A DNA stretch of 12,819 nt. Source: Synechococcales cyanobacterium PMM_0073 (GTDB taxonomy: Bacteria; Cyanobacteriota; Cyanobacteriia; Elainellales; Elainellaceae). Shown here piece after piece: positions 1-6,064 of the stretch. A program made the translations under genes and the position numbers. The notes below the pieces were generated by a model. The model was not told where the DNA came from and did not search any database. It saw nothing but the letters and a program-made list of their open reading frames with translations. The stretch covers positions 1 to 12,819 of the forward strand of contig CASBQH010000013.1 of the NCBI GenBank assembly GCA_949127695.1, written 5' to 3'. Within the stretch, counting starts at the first letter, position 1. Each line of letters starts with the position of its first letter.

Positions 1-416
1 AGCAGCCGGATCACCCAGCCCAAGCGGCGTTTGCCTTTGGTTTTTGTCAGCTGCTCTAGGGCAATGGCCACATCTTCGAGCGTTAATACTGGCTCAGTCC
101 GACGCAGCAGCAGGCTGGCGGCCACCTCGCTCCAGTCTCCCTGCTGCTGCTGAGCTAAATCGGCAGGCTCGGCTCCCGTCAAGATCGTGAAGGCCGAAAT
201 CAGCGTGACTTCGCCAATCGGCGCGGTTGGTCGCTCTGGCAGGGGCAAAATCTGACCGGCAAAATAGCGGACGGCATACAGCAGCTGATCATCGCGCAGC
301 GTCACAAAATACTGGCTCAGCAGAGCAATCACCTGATCTGCGGTTTCTGCCGCGCTCACCTGGTCTGCCACTGCCGCAAATTTGATAAAGGCTGCTTGGG
401 CGGCAACATTCGCCAT
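1..416 (-). CDS. ATP-dependent DNA ligase, N-terminal part (cut by window edge)
   Basis: The minus strand is open from an ATG at 416 to the window edge (138 codons), starting MANVAAQAAFIKFAAVADQV. The pattern fits the N-terminal DNA-binding domain of ATP-dependent DNA ligases (DNA_ligase_A_N): an amphipathic start, LLSQYF at residues 32-37, DDQLLYAVRYFAG at 42-54, the PIGEVTL strand at 66-72, the acidic GDWSEVA turn at 93-99, then LTLEDVAIALEQLT at 111-124. The adenylation lysine motif (KxDG) would lie beyond the edge and cannot be checked. Bacterial ligases of this kind usually act in repair alongside the NAD-dependent LigA and often sit beside an exonuclease and a helicase; the downstream neighbour is outside the window. 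No clear Shine-Dalgarno precedes the ATG. The family call rests on recognition of this domain only. Confidence 0.72.
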   Translation of the reverse strand, partial: MANVAAQAAFIKFAAVADQVSAAETADQVIALLSQYFVTLRDDQLLYAVRYFAGQILPLPERPTAPIGEVTLISAFTILTGAEPADLAQQQQGDWSEVAASLLLRRTEPVLTLEDVAIALEQLTKTKGKRRLGWVIRL

Positions 417-476
417 CGCTTTGTTCAATTGCAAATTTGGATTGCAGAATGCAGCATTGTGAGCAGGGCAACCGGA

Positions 477-537
477 CTGAATTTCTATCGTAATTCTTGT
501 CTGAATTTCTATCGCAGATTTCTATCGCAGATTTCTG
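477..537. repeat. short direct-repeat cluster, unit ATTTCTATCGCAG
   Basis: CTGAATTTCTATCG occurs at 477-490 and again at 501-514. From 505 the 13-bp unit ATTTCTATCGCAG is repeated in tandem (505-517, 518-530) and begins a third time (531-537). It lies in the 272-bp gene-free stretch 417-688 between the divergent ligase and pentapeptide genes. An open frame crosses it (396-659, plus), but it has no ribosome binding site and no protein-like pattern. Nothing else recognisable is seen in 417-688. Confidence 0.8.
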
Positions 538-688
538 GCGCTAGGAAGAATTATAGTAGCAGGATTTTTGAGGATGCTGATATTCTGACATCTCGCCAAA
601 ACTGCCGCAAAGCTGCCCAGATCGGCGTAAAATTAAAATGCGTTAAGTTTCTTATTTAAAAAATCTACTCAGGATACAGCTATTTTCT

Positions 689-1201
689 ATGCGATTACTT
701 CGACAATTTCTAGGGCAATTTCTGGGGCTGTTCTTGGGGCTGTGGTTCTGCTGGCTGGGCATGGCGGCTCCGGCTGAGGCGGCCAGTTCGGCAGCAATTC
801 GCGCCTTTGATGATGTCAGCGTCGAAACCAAAGACTATTCAGGCCAGGATCTCGTCCGGGCTGAGTTTAGCAACGCCCGCTTAAAAAACGCTAACTTTAG
901 CGGAGCTGACCTGCGCGGTGCGGTCTTTAATGGCTCGGTGCTCACCGGCGCGAATCTGCATGGGGTCGATTTCAGCAACGGCATCGCCTATATTAGCAAT
1001 CTCTCGCAAACCGACCTGAGCGACGCGGTGCTGACTTCGGCGATGATGCTCAAATCAAGCTTTCGTGGTGCTAACGTCACTGGTGCTGACTTTAGTGAAG
1101 CGGTGCTAGATCGCGATCAGGCGCTGATGCTCTGCCAAACAGCCAGCGGCACCAATCCAGTCACGGGCGTTGATACCCGCGAGTCGCTGGGCTGCAAGTG
1201 A
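689..1201 (+). CDS. Exported pentapeptide-repeat protein, thylakoid-lumen type
   Basis: 170 residues. Residues 1-31 form a signal peptide: basic start (R2, R5), a long hydrophobic stretch 7-25, and an A-E-A cleavage motif at 29-31. Residues about 54-140 are pentapeptide repeats of the A(D/N)LXX kind (for example [20 protein letters not shown]), which fold as a right-handed quadrilateral beta-helix. The C-terminus ([22 protein letters not shown]149 to C169) matches the ending I recall for cyanobacterial and plant lumenal pentapeptide proteins of the TL17/TL20 kind; the two cysteines may pair by disulfide. The site is therefore probably the thylakoid lumen or periplasm; the biochemical role of these proteins is not known. 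An AGGAT at 671-675 is too far upstream for a good ribosome site, but the next in-frame ATG lies inside the signal peptide, so 689 is chosen. It converges on the CBS gene with no clear terminator between. Confidence 0.9.
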   Translation: MRLLRQFLGQFLGLFLGLWFCWLGMAAPAEAASSAAIRAFDDVSVETKDYSGQDLVRAEFSNARLKNANFSGADLRGAVFNGSVLTGANLHGVDFSNGIAYISNLSQTDLSDAVLTSAMMLKSSFRGANVTGADFSEAVLDRDQALMLCQTASGTNPVTGVDTRESLGCK

Positions 1202-1254
1202 TTGGAGGCAACCGAAATATTTAAGAGAGTATTTTGAGGGATTGCTTCAAAAGA

Positions 1255-2415
1255 TCACTTCAAAAGATGCTGAAACTGCTGTAAAGCTGCCTGCATGGTT
1301 CGCAATGCTGCCTCACGCGCCTCTATGGAGAGTGCTGGTGCGTTGAGCAGATGCTCGATCTGGAAATTCAAATCAGCGCAAAGCGCCTTGAAGCTAGGAA
1401 TTTCAGCAGGTTCAGCGGCATGACGAGAGGCCGAGAGCTGCGTATCGTGATCGACCGCGTTGGCCAGCACCTGATCGAGATCTAGCCCCAGCTGCTGAAT
1501 TGTGCGCTGCAATGTTTCAATAACGTCATGCATCTCAATTGGATCAAAGACGCGCAGAATGCTGGTCTGCGTCACAATTCCGAGCTTTTCGCCCCAGCTC
1601 CAGGAAACGACCAGTCGCCGCACCTGCTGCTGCTCCATCGCCTGATGAGCCGCCCAAAGCGAGTCTTCTGGGCTAAGGACTAGCAGGGGCTGACTCATGA
1701 CGGCCTTGGCCTGCGTCCGATTAATATCTAGGCCAATCGCTTGAAACCGAACAATATCGCGCTCGGTGACAATGCCAATCGGGCGCTGGCTAGGGCTGTC
1801 CATTTGATCGGGGCGCTGCAAAATGACCACACAGCTAATCTGCTGGGTCGCCATCAGCTGGGTTAACTCAATCACGGCTGTATCTGGGAAGGCCGTCACC
1901 ACTTGATGGCTCATCACTTCAGCAACGCGCCGAATTTTGAGTAGATTCGTCGGGCGAAGAATATGGCGAATGCTGTCGAGCGAGATCACGCCCACCAGCC
2001 GCTGTTGATCGGTAATGGCCAGGTGACGAATGCGGTGACGCCGAAACAAAAACAGCGCCGCAAAAATATTATGCAGCGCCTGCTCAGAAATCGTCAGCAC
2101 CGGATGATGCATCACCTGTGAGATTGGCGTGGCGCGTAGGTTAACCGCTGATGCCGTGAGCTGCACCAAATCACGCTCAGTAAAAATCCCTTGCAGCTCT
2201 GCATCTTGCATCACCAGCACACAGCTGGATCGCGCTCCCCAAGGCGACTCAGCCTGAGCGCGAGCATTTCTCAGCTTGCGACTCTGCTCTGCGGTCTGAT
2301 ACATCAGCGTCACGACATCGATCACTCGGGCTGTTGGAGCGACCACCAGCGGCTGTCGATCGATTGCCTCGGCTAGCGGGGGTGTGCCCAGCGAATCATC
2401 GAAAAAGGCAGGCAT
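1255..2415 (-). CDS. Four-CBS-domain protein, likely ligand-sensing regulator
   Basis: 386 residues with two CBS pairs: CBS1 about 16-90 (GIFTERD at 76-82), CBS2 about 97-154, CBS3 about 164-226 (GIVTERD at 214-220), CBS4 about 238-290. CBS pairs bind adenosine nucleotides or similar ligands. No catalytic domain, membrane segment or signal peptide is seen, so it is probably a cytosolic sensor. CBS4 runs into RVFDPIEMHDVIETLQ (288-303), a linker that, as I recall, in cyanobacterial multidomain sensors leads into PAS, GGDEF or histidine-kinase modules. Here it is followed only by about 80 helical, Gln/Leu/Ala-rich residues. A 13-bp tandem duplication (CTTCAAAAGAT at 1245 and 1258) spans the stop codon; without it the frame would gain only about seven residues, so it does not hide a lost kinase. 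The ATG at 2415 lacks a clear Shine-Dalgarno. Its signal and partner are unknown. Confidence 0.85.
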   Translation of the reverse strand: MPAFFDDSLGTPPLAEAIDRQPLVVAPTARVIDVVTLMYQTAEQSRKLRNARAQAESPWGARSSCVLVMQDAELQGIFTERDLVQLTASAVNLRATPISQVMHHPVLTISEQALHNIFAALFLFRRHRIRHLAITDQQRLVGVISLDSIRHILRPTNLLKIRRVAEVMSHQVVTAFPDTAVIELTQLMATQQISCVVILQRPDQMDSPSQRPIGIVTERDIVRFQAIGLDINRTQAKAVMSQPLLVLSPEDSLWAAHQAMEQQQVRRLVVSWSWGEKLGIVTQTSILRVFDPIEMHDVIETLQRTIQQLGLDLDQVLANAVDHDTQLSASRHAAEPAEIPSFKALCADLNFQIEHLLNAPALSIEAREAALRTMQAALQQFQHLLK

Positions 2416-2580
2416 GAAGTGGGTCAGGTGGGGCGTTATGAGCTGAGTGCATCTTCATGATCTGGCATCAGCCCAGAATTCTTGGCAGAATTGCACCAAA
2501 TATCTGTCGGGCAAAGCAATAGATCATCCCATCTATTCTAAGCTTACTCTACCTGCTTAGCTCACTTTGCACAGCTTCGC

Positions 2581-2826
2581 CTACTTTGCAGAATCTGCCT
2601 GCTCAGCCTCAATTGTGGCATCAATCTCTTCGGTATTTTGCGCGTAGTAATTGCGAGCAGCTTTCAAATCATCACGGGTCAGCTGCGGATAGTCGCTGAG
2701 CAATACCGTATCTGAGCAGCCTTGTAAAGATAATGCAATCAGCTCCCAGACCGGGATTTGGGTTCGGCCAATACAGGCCGCTCCATTTTGGACTCCGGGT
2801 GTTTTTCTAATTTTGGTGGTGGCCAT
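2581..2826 (-). CDS. DUF433 family small protein
   Basis: 81 residues from the ATG at 2826 (MATTKIRKTPGVQNG). The family pattern is clear: IRKTPGVQNGAACIGRTQIP (residues 5-24), the helix VWELIALSLQGCSD, then LLSDYPQLTRDDLKAARNYY. Members are small winged-helix-like proteins, many of them antitoxins paired with a PIN-like (DUF5615) toxin. No such toxin is seen on either side, so this copy is an orphan. The frame stays open upstream to a TTG at 2883 (100 residues), and another TTG at codon 12 of that frame has GGGAG four bases before it. I prefer the ATG because the family similarity begins right after it, but no good ribosome site precedes it, so the start is uncertain. The ChaC-like gene ends 96 bp upstream. 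Function here is not known. Confidence 0.8.
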   Translation of the reverse strand: MATTKIRKTPGVQNGAACIGRTQIPVWELIALSLQGCSDTVLLSDYPQLTRDDLKAARNYYAQNTEEIDATIEAEQADSAK

Positions 2827-2922
2827 GGCTGCTGATTTCGCTGAACTCAATCTCCCAGGTTCAAATGTATCATTTCTGCTCAAATCTGGCAGGTTTGAGC
2901 AGGCTACTGGCCTAAAGCTGGC

Positions 2923-3588
2923 CTAAGGCTGGACGATTTGCTGAGCTAGCACCTGTCGCTGCAAGTTTAGCAAGCCCCGATCTTGAATGCCAGCCAGCTC
3001 CAGTCCAGCCAGGGTCTGGTTGAGATAATCGGCTGAAGACCCCAGCTCACCCTCTGCCGTGGCAATATGCTGAACGGTGGTAGCAAGGTCAAGATTGCCG
3101 GCGTAAGAAGGCTGCGAGCGGTCAATTAAAAAGGCAATGGCCAACCGGCTGCCCGCTGGCGTAGAAACTTTGATCCAGCGCGGAATATAGGAGCCGACCA
3201 CCATTTCGCGCCGCCAGAGCAACAGCAATTCCGACTGCACCAGCGCTGGCTCAATTTGGTAAACAATCCCCCGACAGCAGCCACCCCGATCCAGCCCCAG
3301 CACCAGCCCTGGATGTTCGGGAGTGCCGCGCCCCAGCGGCGTCCAGAGGCAAAAGCGGCGGTGGAATCCATGCACTCGTCCCACCTGTCGATCGGTATAG
3401 TGAATCACCGGATTCCAGATTAGCGAGCCGTAGGCAAACAGCCAAACTGGCGCATCGGGATTTTGGCGCAGGGTTTGGTCAATCGACTGCTGTAGTTCGG
3501 CTTCTGTCCAGACATGCAGCCCCAAATTAGCCGCTGCCAGCAGCTTTTGCAGTCGTCCAGTTTCCAGATCGGCGCGGGTTAGCGTCAT
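2923..3588 (-). CDS. ChaC-like gamma-glutamylcyclotransferase
   Basis: 221 residues, close to the usual ChaC length. ChaC enzymes split cytosolic glutathione into 5-oxoproline and Cys-Gly. The signature is plain: VWLFAYGSLIWNP at 48-60 with the YGSL loop (53-56) that binds the gamma-glutamyl group, GRVHGFHRRFCLW (70-82), the RGTPEHPGLVLGLDRGG stretch (87-103), and LWRREMVVGSY at 124-134. E128 in RREM is the probable catalytic acid by comparison with ChaC proteins. An extra amphipathic N-terminal helix (1-45) precedes the domain, as is common. No signal peptide is seen. The ATG at 3588 is the first in frame but has no evident Shine-Dalgarno. Neighbours on the same strand lie 86 bp before and 96 bp after, so operon membership is possible but not shown. 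Activity on glutathione is inferred from the family. Confidence 0.88.
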   Translation of the reverse strand: MTLTRADLETGRLQKLLAAANLGLHVWTEAELQQSIDQTLRQNPDAPVWLFAYGSLIWNPVIHYTDRQVGRVHGFHRRFCLWTPLGRGTPEHPGLVLGLDRGGCCRGIVYQIEPALVQSELLLLWRREMVVGSYIPRWIKVSTPAGSRLAIAFLIDRSQPSYAGNLDLATTVQHIATAEGELGSSADYLNQTLAGLELAGIQDRGLLNLQRQVLAQQIVQP

Positions 3589-3674
3589 TGCAGCAGGGTA
3601 TAGTCAACAATCGCGGACTGGCCTATCAGTGTAGCGGCTGCATCTACTCAGCTTTACACTTTTTCTAGCATCCG

Positions 3675-4055
3675 CTACCGCCCCACCGAAGCGCTGCTCT
3701 GCGCCATCTGCCAGAGCTGAGCCAGCAGATGTTCCACCGAAGGGCTGAGCGTCGCCACAAATACGCCCTCGGTTTCCTGCTCCTGCGAAGACACCCAGGT
3801 TCCGACTAGACTCACCTCCATGTAATCATCGTCAACCTGCACTAGATCAAGCTGATCTTCGCGCTGCGCTAGCTTGACTAGCGCCGAACGCTCCAGCAGC
3901 GAAATTGGCAGCAGCACCGAGGCCGTCATCCGCTCGATCACGAGGCGCTGTCCGGTGCGGAGCGATAGAATCACCCGCAGGGCAATCCAGTCTTCGACGG
4001 TGCTGTGCAGATATTCTAAATACAGTTCGCGTTCTAAATAAGTCACTTTCAGCAT
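3675..4055 (-). CDS. Conserved-looking hypothetical protein (cyanobacterial type)
   Basis: 126 residues, MLKVTYLERELYLEYLHSTV at the start. AAGGGAG lies about 10 bases before the ATG at 4055, supporting this start. No signal peptide or membrane segment is seen. The sequence alternates strands and short helices: VEDWIALRVILSLRTGQ, a SVLLPISLLE segment, an acidic DDDYMEVSLVGTWVS strand, and VFVATLSPSVEHLLAQLW near the end. It resembles from memory a cyanobacteria-restricted family named after Anabaena Alr0857, but I cannot verify that. No catalytic motif is visible and I do not assign a function. It lies 86 bp upstream of the ChaC-like gene and is preceded by a hairpin at 4134-4164 that probably ends transcription from the small gene before it, so it likely has its own promoter in 4056-4133. 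Confidence 0.75.
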   Translation of the reverse strand: MLKVTYLERELYLEYLHSTVEDWIALRVILSLRTGQRLVIERMTASVLLPISLLERSALVKLAQREDQLDLVQVDDDYMEVSLVGTWVSSQEQETEGVFVATLSPSVEHLLAQLWQMAQSSASVGR

Positions 4056-4133
4056 GACCGAAAGACTCCCTTGGGGCTAGATAAGGCTGGAAGATTAGGT
4101 GATTAAAGCTGTCAAACACTAAAAATCAAGCAA

Positions 4134-4164
4134 CCCCCGCTTCTGAACTGAGGAGAAGCGGGGG
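4134..4164 (-). terminator. Probable terminator hairpin after the 69-residue gene
   Basis: CCCCCGCTTCT (4134-4144) and AGAAGCGGGGG (4154-4164) form a perfect 11-bp stem with a 9-base loop. Read on the minus strand it is followed by TTGCTTGATTTTT, a broken U-tract; on the plus strand the tail is A-rich and there is no gene to end. It lies 40 bp past the stop of the gene at 4204-4413. An attenuator or processing hairpin for the 3675-4055 gene is an alternative. Confidence 0.6.
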
Positions 4165-4203
4165 CAAAAAGACTAAAATCTCTCTAGTCCTGGATGAATC
4201 TGC

Positions 4204-4413
4204 TCAACATGCAGATCTCCCGCTTCGTAGTCTCGTTTCCAAAATCAGTCCCCAAATCAGCCGGGTGAGCCGGACTGGATCAAGCAGTCCATCAGGTCGA
4301 TAGTTTGAGGCATCGTCTAGCGAAACGCCCGCTCGCCCGCCGGGACGTACCCACTGCATTGCAGCGACCAGTGTGGCAGTGGTAAATCGGGTGCAGAGCG
4401 GGTTGCGAATCAT
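4204..4413 (-). CDS. Unrecognised small basic protein, 69 residues
   Basis: Two in-frame ATGs occur, at 4419 and 4413. GAGGG lies 7 bases before the second and only one base before the first, so I choose 4413, giving MIRNPLCTRFTTATLVAAMQ at the start and ending LRSGRSAC. The protein is rich in Arg, Leu and Thr, with a LVAAMQWVRPGG segment near residues 15-26, a turn-rich ASNYRPDGLLDPVRL middle, and a hydrophobic LIWGLILETRLR helix near the end. No family is recognised and no signal peptide or confident membrane span is seen. Support for a real gene comes from the ribosome site, a candidate promoter at 4509-4537, the hairpin after it and the absence of any competing frame. It is divergent from the RHH regulator gene at 4671. 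Function is not known. Confidence 0.6.
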   Translation of the reverse strand: MIRNPLCTRFTTATLVAAMQWVRPGGRAGVSLDDASNYRPDGLLDPVRLTRLIWGLILETRLRSGRSAC

Positions 4414-4490
4414 GGTCATGCCCTCTAAAAATTGGGTTGGAGCAAGCGGCGGCGGGTTAAGACGGCGTTAAAAACATTTTGGCAGAACAG

Positions 4491-4518
4491 TTGCATCTCA
4501 CAGTCAACATACTACACT
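4491..4518 (+). promoter_or_regulatory. Candidate promoter for the RHH gene
   Basis: TTGCAT (4491-4496) and TACACT (4513-4518) are separated by 16 bases, a weak sigma70-type match. It would give a leader of roughly 145 bases before the ATG at 4671. It overlaps the opposing candidate at 4509-4537. Consensus matching by eye only. Confidence 0.25.
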
Positions 4519-4537
4519 TGTATTACGGAACTGTCTA
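4509..4537 (-). promoter_or_regulatory. Candidate promoter for the 69-residue gene
   Basis: On the minus strand TAGACA (4537-4532) and TAGTAT (4514-4509) are spaced by 17 bases, a fair sigma70-type match about 95 bases before the start at 4413. It overlaps the plus-strand candidate, so the divergent genes could interfere or be co-regulated here. Confidence 0.3.
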
Positions 4538-4670
4538 GTCTCGGCCTCTAGAAAATCTGGATTAGGTTGCAGCCTGTGCCACTCTAAGCGGCCCGCCTTG
4601 CCCAGATCTTCAGCAGCCCAGCCCAGCATTCCGCAAACCGCTTACTTTAACCAAAACGGAGGAACTGATT

Positions 4671-5018
4671 ATGTACACGCTAAACCGCACCGCCACAACC
4701 GATATGGAAGTCACCAGCATCCGGCTGGAGCGCGAGCTGAAAGAAAAGCTGAAGGAGATTTCGGGCAATCAGGGCTATCAGGCGCTGATTCGAGATGTGC
4801 TGTGGAGCTATGTGCGCCAGAAGTCGGGCGATTTGGAGCAGATTGCGCCCGCCGAGATTCGCGCTAGCATTCAGGCGCTGGCCAACCGCGAGGAGCATTG
4901 CGTCCTCACCGGCAAGCTGATTCATCCGCAAGAGCCGATGCTGCTGGGACTCACCGCAGCGGGCGATATGGTGCCCTTAAGTTTAGGCAGTTTAAGTCCG
5001 GGCAGTTTGCCAGATTGA
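4671..5018 (+). CDS. Ribbon-helix-helix (CopG-like) regulator with C-terminal extension
   Basis: 115 residues. A strong GGAGG (4658-4662) sits 8 bases before the ATG at 4671, fixing the start. Residues 12-50 form a ribbon-helix-helix domain: the strand MEVTSIRLERELKEKLKEIS that would enter the DNA major groove, the GNQGYQALIRDVLWSYV helix pair, then a basic QKSG turn. RHH proteins bind DNA as dimers and are often autoregulators. About residues 60-110 form an extension with EEHCVLTGKLIHPQEP and MLLGLTAAGDMVPLS, which looks like a small beta unit with one cysteine; I recall this architecture from other cyanobacteria as a conserved hypothetical family. The target is unknown; the divergent 69-residue gene is the obvious candidate. 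No toxin gene follows it. The gene ends with a strong hairpin 22 bp downstream. Confidence 0.82.
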   Translation: MYTLNRTATTDMEVTSIRLERELKEKLKEISGNQGYQALIRDVLWSYVRQKSGDLEQIAPAEIRASIQALANREEHCVLTGKLIHPQEPMLLGLTAAGDMVPLSLGSLSPGSLPD

Positions 5019-5040
5019 GCTTTTTCTAATCCACCCTTTT

Positions 5041-5082
5041 GCAAAGCAGCCAGTCAATTCGCCGCATGACTGGCTGCTTTGC
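5041..5082 (+). terminator. Terminator hairpin after the RHH gene
   Basis: GCAAAGCAGCCAGTCA (5041-5056) and TGACTGGCTGCTTTGC (5067-5082) form a perfect 16-bp stem with a 10-base loop, 22 bp after the stop at 5018. The tail is only loosely U-rich (TGTTCAAGGCTTTATTTT), so release may be partly stem-driven. Confidence 0.8.
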
Positions 5083-5212
5083 TGTTCAAGGCTTTATTTT
5101 CTCAATCTGACCCACTTAATGCTTTGCATCCATTGCGCTGGAACTTGAAGTCACTAAAATAATTCAGAGAAGATAGATACAGCAATATTTCAGGTCAAAA
5201 CTTATAACGGTT

Positions 5213-5758
5213 ATGCTCACTGTGCTTCAAATGCCGTTCTGGTCTACGATTCAGCCATTGCAACCAGCGGGTCGGCCAAGCGTGCAAAAACTTTTGCTGC
5301 AAGCGTTAGCGGCGGGTACGCTGGCTGCGACAGGCTTGCTGCTCGGTGTGGTTCCCAATTTTGATCAGGCTAGCTTGAGCTGGAATAATGCCGCCTATGC
5401 CCAAAGCGTCTCGAATCAAGAGGTGCAGCAATATGCCCGCTCGGTGCTGACGATGGAGCCTTACCGCGAAACCGCCTTCAGCAAAATTCAGCAGATTACC
5501 GGCTCAAACGATGTGCCTGTTGTGGCCTGCCATCGCCCCAGTAGCCTCAGCAACCTGCCCGAAAACATCCGCGATATTGCGATCGACTACTGCAACCAGG
5601 CAATCTCGATTGTGGAAAGCAACGGACTCACGATCACCCGCTTCAACCAAATCACGGTGGCGCATCAGTCAGATGCCAGCCTGCGCGGCAAGATTCAGGG
5701 CGAGATCTGCAAGATTCAGGGTAGTCAGGGTGATGACTGTAAATTGCCGCCGGGGTAG
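5213..5758 (+). CDS. DUF4168 domain secreted protein
   Basis: 181 residues. Residues 27-47 are hydrophobic after a basic region (R21, K26) and are followed by NAAYAQ (59-64), a good signal-peptidase site after A63, so export to periplasm or lumen is likely. The mature part matches DUF4168: VQQYARSVLTMEPYRETAFSK-type helix from 71, C106 in VACHRPSSL, LPENIRDIAIDYCNQA (115-130), IVESNGLTITRFNQIT (133-148) and a final helix to about 169. Four cysteines (106, 127, 166, 176) could form disulfides outside the cytosol. The family is common in cyanobacteria and marine bacteria; its role is not known. The ATG at 5213 has no clear Shine-Dalgarno; M7 is the only near alternative. The 86-residue gene begins 36 bp after its stop on the same strand and may be cotranscribed. 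Confidence 0.85.
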   Translation: MLTVLQMPFWSTIQPLQPAGRPSVQKLLLQALAAGTLAATGLLLGVVPNFDQASLSWNNAAYAQSVSNQEVQQYARSVLTMEPYRETAFSKIQQITGSNDVPVVACHRPSSLSNLPENIRDIAIDYCNQAISIVESNGLTITRFNQITVAHQSDASLRGKIQGEICKIQGSQGDDCKLPPG

Positions 5759-5794
5759 TTGATAGACTTGAGGCAATCTATCTCAAACAAGACT

Positions 5795-6055
5795 ATGGCT
5801 AGACTCGATCCGTTCTCACTGCAAATGCAAATCACTCGCATGTTTGAGCAGGAGCAGTCATTCTTTGCCACCACCAAAGTGCAAGACTGGCTGCGAGAAC
5901 ATCACGAAGACCCAAATGCCTACAGCATCAGCTTTGTGCAGAAGCCCGCGCCCCCCGGCAGCAAGCAGGTGATAGTGGTAGAAATCAGCCTCCAGCGGCG
6001 CGATGGACAGCCCGTAGATGCTTGGCTACTCGAAGAAATCAACCGCTGGAGCTAA
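5795..6055 (+). CDS. Small conserved-looking hypothetical protein, 86 residues
   Basis: Starts MARLDPFSLQMQITRMFEQE at the ATG 5795 and ends EEINRWS. The frame is open back to a TTG at 5759 directly after the DUF4168 stop, but that start has no ribosome site and the extra residues look non-coding, so the ATG is preferred; GAGG lies rather far upstream. The protein reads as a soluble alpha/beta domain: an N-terminal helix to about residue 35, the strand AYSISFVQ, a PAPPGSKQ turn, the strand VIVVEISLQRRDG, and a closing helix DAWLLEEINRW. No family is recognised. It ends 9 bp before the converging MBOAT stop at 6065 with no terminator between, so the two transcripts probably overlap at their 3' ends. 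Function is not known. Confidence 0.7.
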   Translation: MARLDPFSLQMQITRMFEQEQSFFATTKVQDWLREHHEDPNAYSISFVQKPAPPGSKQVIVVEISLQRRDGQPVDAWLLEEINRWS

Positions 6056-6064
6056 AAATCTCGC

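Noticed and set aside
396..659. Plus-strand open frame of 87 codons over the repeat cluster
   Set aside because: No ribosome site, overlaps the ligase start, composition driven by the 13-bp repeats, no protein-like pattern.
1245..1268. 13-bp tandem duplication at the CBS stop codon as a cause of truncation
   Set aside because: Removing the duplicate extends the frame by only about seven residues before another stop, so no missing domain is hidden downstream.
4598..4867. Plus-strand frame overlapping the RHH gene
   Set aside because: The overlapping RHH frame has the ribosome site and a recognisable domain; this frame is its shadow.
4671..5018. Classical toxin-antitoxin operon led by the RHH protein
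   Set aside because: No second gene follows before the terminator at 5041; the only small partner is divergent and shows no toxin motif.
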